Below are positions 23,598 through 32,012 of a stretch of 32,559 bases of DNA, one piece after another (the stretch's first letter is position 1; every line of letters starts with the position of its first letter). This stretch comes from an uncultured Peptococcaceae bacterium (GTDB lineage: Bacteria; Bacillota; Peptococcia; Peptococcales; Peptococcaceae), in the NCBI GenBank assembly GCA_947254645.1, contig CAMYDW010000017.1:1-32559 (forward strand), in the 5' to 3' direction. The position numbers and the translations under genes are program-made. A model generated the notes under the pieces. The model was not told where the DNA came from. It saw only the letters and a list, made by a program, of their open reading frames with translations, and did not search any database.

Positions 23598-25078
23598 AAG
23601 TCATCGTCTAATCGATTTGCCATTTGTTGCAGCGTTTTTGATGATAGCCCTTTTTCCTTGAGATTTTGTAGGATTCTATCATTGATAGAGCCATCTCCCG
23701 ACCCATAGAGAGTGGTGTTGTTCTTTCCGTCAATGTTTGAATTCTTAAGGTCATACCGGTGTTCTATAAACCTATCGACCGCCGTCAGATTACTAACGGT
23801 GCGTGTTGTTTCTTCCTCATAGGTATGTCTGGCGTCTGCATTGCGATAACGAGCATACATCACCCCAAAGAAGGCAAAGCCCGACAAGAGCAATAACCAT
23901 GGCCAATCATTATCGCTATCAACGGTACTTAAGAGCACCGCCAATGCGCCACCGAATAGCTCAATGAGAATAGAAAAAATCCAAAGTTTCGTAAAGTTGA
24001 TTGGCACGCTCCCCATCGTTTCCTTGGTGCGTGCATTGACTGCCACATAATGAAGCTGCTTTTTCTGTCCTTTTACCTGCATATAGCTATACAGCCATAC
24101 TGGTAAATAAGCCGCTTGCCAAGAGGTGCCTTTGACTTCAAAATTTTCAGCGTGCCATGCCACGCCACGGTCATACTGTTTCAAGGAGTCATTGGCAGCA
24201 ATGCGTGCAATGTCTGCGGATTGTGCTTCCACCAAGGGGGTGATATCGTTGATATTGACATCACGTTTTTCTGAGGTATAGCCTTTGAGATAATTGGCGT
24301 TATATTTCACACAGTTTTCTGTATCAAAGGGCATGATTGAATTGATGATATTGGTGGTTTTTTCGCTATTACTAACATCAAGCTTATCGAGGCTTGCTTC
24401 CACTGTCAAATCATCAATGGCAATGTCAAAATCTCTTTCGACATGATAGGCATCGGCATCATAGCGTGTTTCTTCTTTATCATTTCGGGTGACGGTATAT
24501 TCTCTTACCAATTTTTCTGCAGTCCCCGAAAGGGTACTATGGGCATTGACATCGACAATCATATACGGGAAATAGACGCCATTGATGGTGTCGGTATTAA
24601 ATTCTCGGGTAAAGGTTGGATGGGCAAAAAACTTGCGTTTCCCCACAAAGGCTTCGATTTGCGCCTTGGCATCGGCCTTTGTCACACTAAAAGGGAGGAG
24701 GGCATCTGGAATGGCCCCATTCGGAATTTGATTATTGAGAGACAACGTGTTCCGACACCAGTGACAGTGTGCTTGGGTAGAAGAGGCGGTGTCAATCACG
24801 ACCTCTGCCCCACAGCTCTCACACTTCAATGTCACTACATCTTTGGTGTCTGCAATAATGTCTTGGGCACCACTGCCAAGGGTTGTCCCTATAAGGTCTG
24901 AAATATTGTCATTGGTAACCAATTTTTCTGGTTCAAACTCATGTCGGCAAAAATTGCAACGAAGCTTTCCTGTGTTAACGTTGGTTGCAATATCTGTTGA
25001 ACCACATTGAGGACACTTTACCTGCCCATCTTTTTCTTGATTACCTGTGTCAATAATCGTGGCTTCTTCAGTTGTCAT
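23591..25078 (-). CDS. Zinc-ribbon membrane protein, YdjG-like (TFIIB-type zinc ribbon)
   Basis: A 495-residue protein with two N-terminal zinc ribbons: C22/C25 with C41/C44 and C86/C89 with C105/C108. A long polar domain follows. Near residues 365-420 two hydrophobic segments (LWIFSILIELFGGALAVLL and PWLLLLSGFAFFGVMYA) form a membrane hairpin. Databases often mislabel this family as primosomal protein N' because of the zinc ribbon; no helicase motif is present. In Bacillus subtilis the related YdjG works with YdjH and the SPFH protein YdjI to hold PspA at stressed membranes. Here it lies 33 bases after an SPFH gene on the same strand, which supports a similar membrane-stress role, by inference. 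Confidence 0.8.
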   Translation of the reverse strand: MTTEEATIIDTGNQEKDGQVKCPQCGSTDIATNVNTGKLRCNFCRHEFEPEKLVTNDNISDLIGTTLGSGAQDIIADTKDVVTLKCESCGAEVVIDTASSTQAHCHWCRNTLSLNNQIPNGAIPDALLPFSVTKADAKAQIEAFVGKRKFFAHPTFTREFNTDTINGVYFPYMIVDVNAHSTLSGTAEKLVREYTVTRNDKEETRYDADAYHVERDFDIAIDDLTVEASLDKLDVSNSEKTTNIINSIMPFDTENCVKYNANYLKGYTSEKRDVNINDITPLVEAQSADIARIAANDSLKQYDRGVAWHAENFEVKGTSWQAAYLPVWLYSYMQVKGQKKQLHYVAVNARTKETMGSVPINFTKLWIFSILIELFGGALAVLLSTVDSDNDWPWLLLLSGFAFFGVMYARYRNADARHTYEEETTRTVSNLTAVDRFIEHRYDLKNSNIDGKNNTTLYGSGDGSINDRILQNLKEKGLSSKTLQQMANRLDDDLK

Positions 25079-25111
25079 ACGCTCACCATCCTTTAATCTA
25101 TTGAATCACTC

Positions 25112-26329
25112 TTAAAGGCCTAAGAGTTTCTTTTTAAGGGTATCAAATTCTTCTTGAGTGACAACCCCCGCATCCAACAACTGCTTCATTTCAATGAGCT
25201 TTGCTGTCACATCGACTTGCCCTTGAGGAGCCGCTTCTTGAGCAGGCGCCTGTTGTTGTGGTTGTTGACCAAAGTTTGGTTGGTAGCTATTTCCTACATC
25301 TTGTTGTTGCATACCACCCATCACATTGCCAGCGGCACCCATACCCATGCCCATAAAGGCCATGTTGGCACCGCCGCCATTTTCACCAGCCGCTTGCATA
25401 CCACGTGCCACAGATTGTTGCATGAAGGAGTTGCCACGTGCGCCTGAAAGGGCATCGGCTCTTTTCACGTCCTTCATCATTTCCTTGGTGTCTTCATCGT
25501 ATTCAATAGAAACAATCGCACTCTTGACGATTTGAAGCCCACGGTCAGTGGTCCACTGATAGCCATCTTCTACCGCTTTTGATAAGGACTGTGCAAAGCC
25601 AATTTGATCTCCTTGGATTTTGCTCATGCGATTGCCCTTGGACGGGTCATTGGTATAGTTAGAGAAGGCTGCAGCCAAAGAGCTGACCACTTCATTGAAA
25701 AGTTGTTCTCCAGCAGGGTTGTCCATATCTGCAAAATCAAAGATTGGCGCATCTGCCACCAGATAGGTTGCTGGCACAAAGTTTTTCATAAAAAGCAATG
25801 GATCAATGATTTTCAGGGTATAGGTGCCTCGTGTCAATGCCCCTACTTGAGTGCCAAAGAAGGCATCATCCCAATAGATTTCTGATTGAGTGCCAAAGCG
25901 ATTGTTTGGGATTTCTTTAAGATTGACGTAGAAAGCCAATTGTTGCGCCCCTGGTTGACCACCAAACTTCACTTTTTCCCAAGTGGAATGAATGGCCGTC
26001 CCAACAATATCATCTCCAGCAAAAATAGATTGGGAATTGACATCATCTGATCTGAACTCAAAACCGCCTGGCTCTGCAACAATCCCTGTAATAGCACCAT
26101 CCTGCATGGTAACCAATGCGGTGCCTTCTGGCACAACAATTTTACTGCCATTGCTGATGATGTTGGCATTGCCCTTGGTATTGGCCCCTCTGCCATTGTT
26201 GGTGCCCTGTGGCACCGCACGTGCAACGGCAAAGGTGCCAGTGATAGTGGCATCTGGTACATAAAAATCTTTCCATTGGTCTGCGAGGGTGCCTCCTAAA
26301 GCACCTGAAAAAGCTTTAATAAAACCCAT
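25112..26329 (-). CDS. SPFH/band-7 domain protein with C-terminal SHOCT domain, YdjI-like
   Basis: A 405-residue protein. Residues ~20-270 form an SPFH/band-7-type domain of the branch often labelled virion core protein-like. A Gly/Ala/Met/Gln-rich linker follows (about 300-370, with MGMGMGAAGNVMGGMQQQ). The last ~32 residues are a SHOCT module (LIEMKQLLDAGVVTQEEFD then KKKLLGL). There is no transmembrane helix, so membrane attachment would come from the N-terminal region or from a partner. It resembles YdjI of Bacillus subtilis, and the next gene encodes the matching zinc-ribbon membrane protein. AAGGA precedes the ATG. It may be cotranscribed with the SLH gene 76 bases upstream. Confidence 0.85.
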   Translation of the reverse strand: MGFIKAFSGALGGTLADQWKDFYVPDATITGTFAVARAVPQGTNNGRGANTKGNANIISNGSKIVVPEGTALVTMQDGAITGIVAEPGGFEFRSDDVNSQSIFAGDDIVGTAIHSTWEKVKFGGQPGAQQLAFYVNLKEIPNNRFGTQSEIYWDDAFFGTQVGALTRGTYTLKIIDPLLFMKNFVPATYLVADAPIFDFADMDNPAGEQLFNEVVSSLAAAFSNYTNDPSKGNRMSKIQGDQIGFAQSLSKAVEDGYQWTTDRGLQIVKSAIVSIEYDEDTKEMMKDVKRADALSGARGNSFMQQSVARGMQAAGENGGGANMAFMGMGMGAAGNVMGGMQQQDVGNSYQPNFGQQPQQQAPAQEAAPQGQVDVTAKLIEMKQLLDAGVVTQEEFDTLKKKLLGL

Positions 26330-26405
26330 TTTACATTCCTTCTTTCTCTATGTTATTTCTCAATCGCCTGCTTTGCGCACAGCAGCGCTGATGCTCGCTC
26401 TAAGC

Positions 26406-27689
26406 TCAAGTACGATGAAAGATTGCTGCCACTTGGGCACGTGTGGCATTTGTTCTTGGGCTGATATAGCCATCACCAATACCACTGATAAGCCCTCGGT
26501 CAATCGCCCATGATACGGCAGTCTGCGCCCAAGGACTCACTGTATAGCCATCCTTATACTCATCTAAATGCCACTCAAAAGGCATCGATGGTCCTGCATA
26601 GCTATAGAGCATGGCTGCCAGCTGTTCACGAGTGATTGGATCCTCTGGGCCAAAGGTATCGGCACGATAACCATTTACGATGCCATTGGCTGCTGCCCAT
26701 GCGATAGGTCCTTCATAATACATACCCTTTTTCACATCTTTAAAAGGATTTTCGTCTATCACTGCAGGACTTCCAGCCCAACGATAAAGAATCGCGACAA
26801 TCATGCCTCGAGTGGTTGTTTGCTGAGGGCCAAAATGCTGACTGTCAAGCCCCTGCATAAGATGCTTGCCATAAACATAGTCAACATCATTATAAAACCA
26901 ATCGCTCTTTTTTACATCTATAAAGGGCAGTGCTGTTGTCATTGCAGGATCTTTTTTCCAATGGGCATAAAGTCTTCTATCTGCCATAAAGGTGATTGGC
27001 GTCTCTATCATGTCCCCACCAAGCATTTCACTAAACCATCCCTCAAAAATATAGCCCTTTTTTATAGGCGTTGGCAGTTCGCCAACCAGTTGATGGTCTT
27101 TTGTGAGGAATTGATAGGCACTGTCGCCATCCACATCAAAGGTAATGCGGTATTCTTCTGATTCTGCTTCAAAAACAACAGAAGAAAGAAACAGTTCTCC
27201 TGTATTGTCATCGATATAAGTATAGACATCCTCTACTAGAAAAGTGCTATCATTTATAGACACCGTCAGCGCATCAGAAAAATGATACCCTTTATTGGGG
27301 ACGATGACCAGTTCACACCTATACTCATTTCTGCCTTCAAATTTATCGGTTTTGCTTAAATTCTTAAATGCCTTCAGGTCTGTCCACCACAAGCCATTGA
27401 TATTTTCACTCGCTGTCAAATAACCAGAGTGCTCCAGTTCCTCCACACTTGCAATATGATAATTGGCATCTGCTGGAACCTTTGCATGAAAAGTTGGAGG
27501 CTCCCCTGCCTTTGGCAGAATAATTTGAGAAACAGCTACGACTTTAATCTCTTGACTTGAATCTGTTGGCATCATGTCTAGCGGGGCTGCAGCAGCGGCA
27601 CTAGGGAAGCACCCTATAACGGCCCCTAAAAACAATAATCCAATCCACATTGTTCTCATATACCACTTATTAACCAATGCTTTTATCAT
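26406..27689 (-). CDS. Secreted SLH-domain surface protein with one InlB-type repeat
   Basis: A 427-residue protein. A signal peptide covers roughly residues 1-37 (hydrophobic, ending SAAAAA). The middle holds a unique region (about 45-180) and one InlB-type repeat ending in RLYAHWKK. The C-terminal half contains three SLH modules: FIDVKKSDWFYNDVDYVYG, FKDVKKGMYYEGPIAWAAANG and VSPWAQTAVSWAIDRG, each with a TR-x-x-x-A/V-A-x-[LI]-Y/H ending. SLH modules bind the secondary wall polymer non-covalently. An AAAGGAG site precedes the ATG and a 15-bp hairpin lies in the probable 5' leader. A shortened, frameshifted relative lies just upstream, pointing to past duplication of this gene type. Confidence 0.88.
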   Translation of the reverse strand: MIKALVNKWYMRTMWIGLLFLGAVIGCFPSAAAAAPLDMMPTDSSQEIKVVAVSQIILPKAGEPPTFHAKVPADANYHIASVEELEHSGYLTASENINGLWWTDLKAFKNLSKTDKFEGRNEYRCELVIVPNKGYHFSDALTVSINDSTFLVEDVYTYIDDNTGELFLSSVVFEAESEEYRITFDVDGDSAYQFLTKDHQLVGELPTPIKKGYIFEGWFSEMLGGDMIETPITFMADRRLYAHWKKDPAMTTALPFIDVKKSDWFYNDVDYVYGKHLMQGLDSQHFGPQQTTTRGMIVAILYRWAGSPAVIDENPFKDVKKGMYYEGPIAWAAANGIVNGYRADTFGPEDPITREQLAAMLYSYAGPSMPFEWHLDEYKDGYTVSPWAQTAVSWAIDRGLISGIGDGYISPRTNATRAQVAAIFHRT

Positions 27690-27721
27690 AGAAAGCGCTC
27701 CTTTCCTAGAACAACTGATAT

Positions 27722-27754
27722 GTCAAAGACTTTTTCAATGAAAAAGTCTTTGAC
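27722..27754. repeat. Perfect 15-bp inverted repeat with a three-base loop
   Basis: GTCAAAGACTTTTTC and its exact complement flank AAT. No T-tract follows it on either strand. On the minus strand it lies 33-65 bases before the SLH gene ATG, so it would be in that gene's 5' leader or act as an operator; alternatively it is a worn terminator of the remnant gene upstream. Confidence 0.7.
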
Positions 27755-27785
27755 TCGTAAAAATTATTCGAAGGGTTCCTTTTGT

Positions 27786-28012
27786 TTATAGGTAAGTCAC
27801 ATACTGATTGCAGAAACGATGTAGGATAGCTGCCACCTGATAAAACCAATCACCACTTTTTACATCGGTAAAGGGCACAGGGCCAATAGGCGCTATTTCT
27901 TTTTCCCAATGGGCATATAGCGTTGTATCTTGCGCATTGATAGCGTTCGCCTGCCTCAAATGTATCGGACGGCGTTATCGTTTTTCTGTTGTGTCCCCAG
28001 TAGATGCCATTA
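27786..28012 (-). pseudogene. Remnant of an InlB-repeat/SLH surface protein (frameshifted, internally deleted)
   Basis: Reading the minus strand, one frame gives WGHNRKTITPSDTFEAGER, the end of an InlB-type repeat. Near 27942 the frame must shift by one to continue as AINAQDTTLYAHWEK, and then FTDVKSGDWFYQ, the start of an SLH module. This joins directly to VAAILHRF, which matches the last residues of the third SLH module in the intact neighbour (QVAAIFHRT). Two and a half SLH modules are therefore missing, probably by recombination or slippage at short shared sequence, and the frame is broken. The reading ends at the TAA at 27786-27788. No signal peptide or start is present. It is a paralogue fragment of the gene at 26406-27689. 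Confidence 0.8.
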
Positions 28013-28214
28013 ATACTTTCGTCAGTATTTTTGTGAGATATCTTTTCTTTTACTTCCTATTACTTTCATCATCCTTTCATCATCAGAAATTCCTCTTTTT
28101 GTTGAACCATCCAATACCCAAACTTTCTTTTTTTATCTCACTCCCAAAGACCTTTCTATAAAAAATTTATTGCAGCAACTTTCTCTTTATATAAAACATC
28201 TAACCATACATGAT

Positions 28215-28247
28215 AAAAAAAAGATATAGACCAAAGGTCTATCTTTT
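28215..28247 (-). terminator. Terminator of the LuxR-type regulator gene
   Basis: On the minus strand AAAAGATAGACC pairs with GGTCTATATCTTTT (two-base bulge) around TTT and runs into a T8 tract. It lies about 80 bases after the regulator's stop at 28324. An upstream copy of one arm can compete with it (28279-28292). Confidence 0.75.
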
Positions 28248-28323
28248 CGGAAAAAGTTGAATTTTCCCGTTAAGCAAGCCTTTGGTCTATATAATAGTGG
28301 AAATATATAATGGTTTTTTTCTT

Positions 28324-29901
28324 TTATTTGTTAATTTCTTTGTGTGTTGCAATTTTATCAATCAACCCACAGCCTTTCATCATTTTGATATAAAGAAGCA
28401 ATTCACCACGTGAAGAAACTTCTAATTTTTTATAAATTTTTAACACATGATGCTTGGCTGTACTTTCACTAATGAATAAAAGCTCAGGCAATTCCTTGGG
28501 ACTATACCCTTGAATGAGCAAAGATAATACATTCATTTCTGAAGGGGTCAAACTGCTTGTCAGTTCAATGAAGCGATTAAACAAGGCTTCCATATATGGG
28601 TGCATCGCCTCATCAGGCAAACGATTTTGGAGCTTATCATTGACAAGGACAATCAGCTCATCAATTTCTTTTACCCCTGTTGGTGGGTGCGCTTGTCCAT
28701 CTGAAAAGTCACAATCGACTGTTTCACGAAATTGTTGTAGCCCTCTATAAACGGGACGAATAAAATGATAAATCAACACCAAACACGCCACAACCATAAA
28801 GAAACCCAGCAACAGTCCTGTGATAATCAGCAGCAGATTATATTTTACCACTGCTCGATTGTAATCTCCTTTAGGAATCATCACCACAAGCATAGAAGGT
28901 TTTTCATTAGCAGATAGTTGGATAGTACGAGTAACCCCAATATATTTGCTATTTTCTCCAATAAATTTAGTGAGTCCATCGCTGCTGTTTTTTGTGATTA
29001 AGGGCTCTGTTGGCGCACAATAATAGCCATCTTTGATGCCACAGCTAAGGGCTTTATTCGCATCGACGGAATCATTTGCTTCAGGAATAAACATACAGGT
29101 GAGCTTGCCTAAGGTGGTCGGCTGAGAAAGACGGGTTTTAAAATGCATCTGTCCCACCTCAAAGCCACACAACCCATAAACCGTGCCATCGCTCCCAATA
29201 ATAGGAAGGCTAATCAACATCGCCTTTTCAGAGGTGTGGGGCAATGTCACCACTGGGCTTATCTGATGTGCACAATCAATAGGTGGCTTCGCCTTTGCCA
29301 GCAAATTTTCAAGCTTCGGGATATCCTCTGGCTCATATTCTAATCGCCATTTTCGATGTGGCATCGCATGATGTTTTTTCCCAATGGTGCTGTGTCCACG
29401 ATAAACAATCACACTGGATTCCTTCGTATCCCATGTATCGAGCTGTAAATACAAGCCATTGCGATTGCCCTTGATGTCAGAACGAATGGTCGTATCCCAG
29501 ACCACAAAGGCGCCAGAAGTATCTGCTTGAAGCATGCTATTTTTTAAAGGCTCAAAAAGCTGGTCTTGCATCTGTATCAGTTTCTCCGTATTATTTTCCA
29601 GCTGTGCAAAGGTTAAGCCATCCTTTGCCAGCACTCCTTCCATTTCCTTTCCAGCCTCTTTAGAGAATTGAGTGGCTGCAATGATGGCATTTGAGTAGTT
29701 ATCGGAAATTTCTTTTTCTAAAACGGAGAGTTGCATCTCCAATACATCATAATAGTACGCTCTGATATGGGTGAATTGTCCCAATAAAAACATGGAGCCA
29801 AATATGCAAAAGATCAACACTGTTGCCAGCAGAAAAGTATATCCCAATAATTTACGATGTAAAATATTTTGCTTATTCGATAATTGCACAATGTTTCGCA
29901 T
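28324..29901 (-). CDS. Membrane-spanning LuxR-type transcription regulator with an extracellular sensor domain
   Basis: A 525-residue one-component receptor. TM1 lies at about residues 19-41. A large outer region (about 42-353) with a Cache-like pattern (SGAFVVWDTT, GLYLQLDTWD, PIIGSDGTVYGLCGFEVG) follows. TM2 lies at about 354-381. After a short cytoplasmic linker, a LuxR/GerE helix-turn-helix occupies about 451-506 (LTPSEMNVLSLLIQGYSPKEL, SESTAKHHVLKIYKKLEV). There is no kinase or receiver domain, so the signal would have to pass straight through the membrane to the DNA-binding domain. It lies 29 bases downstream of a lipoprotein solute-binding gene on the same strand, and the two are probably cotranscribed. 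Ligand and target genes are unknown. The start has a GGTGA ribosome site. Confidence 0.85.
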   Translation of the reverse strand: MRNIVQLSNKQNILHRKLLGYTFLLATVLIFCIFGSMFLLGQFTHIRAYYYDVLEMQLSVLEKEISDNYSNAIIAATQFSKEAGKEMEGVLAKDGLTFAQLENNTEKLIQMQDQLFEPLKNSMLQADTSGAFVVWDTTIRSDIKGNRNGLYLQLDTWDTKESSVIVYRGHSTIGKKHHAMPHRKWRLEYEPEDIPKLENLLAKAKPPIDCAHQISPVVTLPHTSEKAMLISLPIIGSDGTVYGLCGFEVGQMHFKTRLSQPTTLGKLTCMFIPEANDSVDANKALSCGIKDGYYCAPTEPLITKNSSDGLTKFIGENSKYIGVTRTIQLSANEKPSMLVVMIPKGDYNRAVVKYNLLLIITGLLLGFFMVVACLVLIYHFIRPVYRGLQQFRETVDCDFSDGQAHPPTGVKEIDELIVLVNDKLQNRLPDEAMHPYMEALFNRFIELTSSLTPSEMNVLSLLIQGYSPKELPELLFISESTAKHHVLKIYKKLEVSSRGELLLYIKMMKGCGLIDKIATHKEINK

Positions 29902-29930
29902 GGGGTTTCACCAACCTTTGTTCCACAAGT

Positions 29931-31265
29931 CTATTGAATGCGTTGGAACTCGTTCCAGCATTCATTTTGCAAAGCTTCAGGGTTTTCACCATTGGCAAAT
30001 CTGGTGACCCATTCGTTTTGCTTCGTGCGTATTTCTTTATAGAGGGCATTGACTTTTGGATAATAATTTTTAGCCAATGGTTCCCGCACAAATTTGTATT
30101 CCTTGTTCATTTTATTGATGGATTGATACAAATTTTTATACGATGCTTGTTTAAATTCAAAAGAAGACATTTTACTAAATGCCTCTTTGGTGACAGGCAT
30201 ATATCCTGTTGAGGTGGCAAACTTTAAGTTGCGTTCACTCTCTGTCAGCCATTTCGCAAAAACAGCCGCAGCCTCTGCCTTTTCATCGGTCGTTTTATAC
30301 GCACATAGCCCCACGCCCGCTTGGGTGTCAAGGGGCTGTTTGCCTTTATTCATCGGCAAGGGCAGCACTTTTAAATTCATTGGTTCAGAGGTATTGTTCG
30401 CATAGGTGACGTTATCGTTATAATAGAGAATCGCTGCCGAGGAGCCGAGACCGCAAAGGGTTTCACCTGTCATCACCTGGGTATTGGAATAAAGGTCTGA
30501 TACCCTGATATGGCCTTTCACAAGGGCATTGGAAAACCGATTCCATTCATTTTTCAATGCATCATTATTGAAATCGTACCACCCGTCCTTTGTATATAGG
30601 TTCTCTTTTGGGTTCTTTGATAATACCGACAGCTCTACTGCACGGAGCATATAATCCATGGCACAAAAGGATTTGCCGCCTGACCAAGTATGAAATTTTT
30701 CGGCTGCGGCAAAAAAGCCGTCCCAAGTAGAGAGATCCTTGAGCTTCACCCCTGTTTCTGCAGAGAAGCGATCAAACATACTGCCATTAATAAAAAGCAT
30801 ATAGGTGGATTTTGATACAGGAAAAACCGCCAAATGGTCATTGACCATGCCTTCAGCGAGAAACTCCTCACGATAAGCAGAAAGCGCATCCTTTTTGAAG
30901 TGGTCTTGCCAATCAACAAGATGCTCTGTCCCTAAGGCCAAGGCATTATCTGGATGACAGAAGAATAAATCTGGCATTTCTTTGGCGCCAGTTTTTTTCG
31001 CTTGTGCATCAAGCAGGGCACTGCCAATGGCAACCGCATTCGAATTTGCCGTGACATTAATCACAATCCCTTTTTCTTGACCTACGGTTGCATTGAATTC
31101 ATCTACCAGTTCATCCATCGGAGAAGAAGCCTGTTGACCATACACATGCCACATGGTAAGGGCGACTGGCTCTTTCGGCTTTTGTTCACACCCTGAAAAG
31201 CATGCCATCGCCAAAAAAGCAATCAGAATGAGCATGGTCGTTTTTTTTAATCGATGACCCTTCAT
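29931..31265 (-). CDS. Extracellular solute-binding lipoprotein (family 1), no transporter genes nearby
   Basis: A 444-residue binding protein of the ABC sugar/oligopeptide type. The lipoprotein signal has a KK-rich start, a hydrophobic core and a lipobox cysteine (most likely C26 in CFSGCEQ; C22 is possible). Then come LTMWHVYGQ and a typical binding-protein fold with PDLFFCHPDNALAL and a late VGLCAYKTTDEKAEAAAVFAKWLTESE. The true start is the ATG at 31265 with AAAGGAGG upstream, not the earlier in-frame one. No permease or ATPase gene is present on either side. The only partner is the membrane LuxR-type gene directly downstream. This suggests a ligand-presenting role for the sensor instead of import. 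It could also use a distant permease. Confidence 0.88.
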   Translation of the reverse strand: MKGHRLKKTTMLILIAFLAMACFSGCEQKPKEPVALTMWHVYGQQASSPMDELVDEFNATVGQEKGIVINVTANSNAVAIGSALLDAQAKKTGAKEMPDLFFCHPDNALALGTEHLVDWQDHFKKDALSAYREEFLAEGMVNDHLAVFPVSKSTYMLFINGSMFDRFSAETGVKLKDLSTWDGFFAAAEKFHTWSGGKSFCAMDYMLRAVELSVLSKNPKENLYTKDGWYDFNNDALKNEWNRFSNALVKGHIRVSDLYSNTQVMTGETLCGLGSSAAILYYNDNVTYANNTSEPMNLKVLPLPMNKGKQPLDTQAGVGLCAYKTTDEKAEAAAVFAKWLTESERNLKFATSTGYMPVTKEAFSKMSSFEFKQASYKNLYQSINKMNKEYKFVREPLAKNYYPKVNALYKEIRTKQNEWVTRFANGENPEALQNECWNEFQRIQ

Positions 31266-31455
31266 GATAACGCCTCCTTTTTTAGGTTTGCCAAATTCAC
31301 ACGGATATGGCTGCAAAATCAATCAAACATGGTATTAATAAAAGTATTAAGTATACTATAACATATTTACACATCATATTTCAAAGCTATAAACTGTCGA
31401 ATAGGCAAAAAAATATATCCTAATCGTTTTCTTTCATCTTAGAAAACATAAGCGC

Positions 31456-31510
31456 AAAAAACAAGGTCAGCATTATTTAACAACACACTACTGTCGCATA
31501 ATGCTGACCT
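31456..31510 (-). terminator. Terminator of the small lipoprotein gene
   Basis: AGGTCAGCATTAT (31464-31476) and its complement (31498-31510) form a 13-bp stem with a 21-base loop; on the minus strand TTGTTTTTTG follows. It lies 35 bases after the stop of the gene at 31545. Confidence 0.8.
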
Positions 31511-31544
31511 CGATTTCAAAAACACAAAAGGTTTTCTTATCTTG

Positions 31545-31916
31545 CTATTTCTGCCGTTCAAAATACAGATTGACATCCGAATAATTTAATAACGCCTTGC
31601 CATCTTTTACCTTAAATTCAAATTCATCTTCTATTTTAAAGCCATCCTCTGTTTCTTCCCATTTACCATTTTCTTTTTCCCCAGCAACAGTGGCAGTACA
31701 AGTACCATCTGCTCTGAGCTCGAAGGTAAATTCGCCATCGAGGGCCTCTTCAACCGGCATGGAAATCCCAGCAAAATCTGCCGAGGTCCCATGCCATGTA
31801 CCGAGGTATTTGCTGTCTGCATACTTGTCACTACCACATGCTGTTAATAATAAAACACAGAGCATGGCACTCAAAACAAGGGTCCATCCCTTTCTCATAT
31901 CATTTCTTTTTTTCAT
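31545..31916 (-). CDS. Small lipoprotein of 123 residues, unknown function
   Basis: A lipoprotein signal peptide (hydrophobic residues 13-26) ends in the lipobox LLTAC with C27 as the lipidated residue. The mature part is acidic and beta-rich: KYLGTWHG, then FTFELRADGTCTATV, NGKWEETEDGFKI, and a NYSDVNLYFERQ end. This resembles small lipocalin-like or DUF5640-type lipoproteins of Clostridia, but I cannot assign a function. The ATG at 31916 is supported by GGAG nine bases upstream; a second Met at residue 7 is less likely. It lies 96 bases after the next gene on the same strand and may share its transcript. Confidence 0.8.
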   Translation of the reverse strand: MKKRNDMRKGWTLVLSAMLCVLLLTACGSDKYADSKYLGTWHGTSADFAGISMPVEEALDGEFTFELRADGTCTATVAGEKENGKWEETEDGFKIEDEFEFKVKDGKALLNYSDVNLYFERQK

Positions 31917-32012
31917 CTTTCATACTCCTTTCTTTTTCATTGGCAGCATTTTCTTCAAGTGTATTTATTTTCCTAAAATGATTGTCTTGGAGATTGTCTA
32001 AAAGCGAGGTTG

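Larger units (their letters stand above)
27690..28323. other. Decayed intergenic stretch between the SLH and LuxR-type genes
   Basis: This 634-base gap has no intact gene. It contains, from left to right, a 15-bp hairpin at 27722-27754, a frameshifted and internally deleted SLH/InlB gene remnant at 27786-28012, an AT-rich stretch with only short unrecognised frames, and a terminator plus a competing inverted-repeat arm at 28215-28292. Open frames on the plus strand here look like chance. Confidence 0.6.

Noticed and set aside
23591..25078. Primosomal protein N'/helicase label often attached to this zinc-ribbon family
   Set aside because: No Walker motifs or helicase blocks; the protein has two zinc ribbons and a membrane hairpin instead.
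26330..26405. GC-rich CTGCT/AGCAG hairpin between the SLH and SPFH genes
   Set aside because: Short stem and no T-tract on the minus strand; not called as a terminator, so the genes may be cotranscribed.
27937..28161. 74-residue plus-strand open frame in the gap before the LuxR-type gene
   Set aside because: It runs antisense to the SLH-gene remnant and through low-complexity T/C-rich DNA, with no ribosome site.
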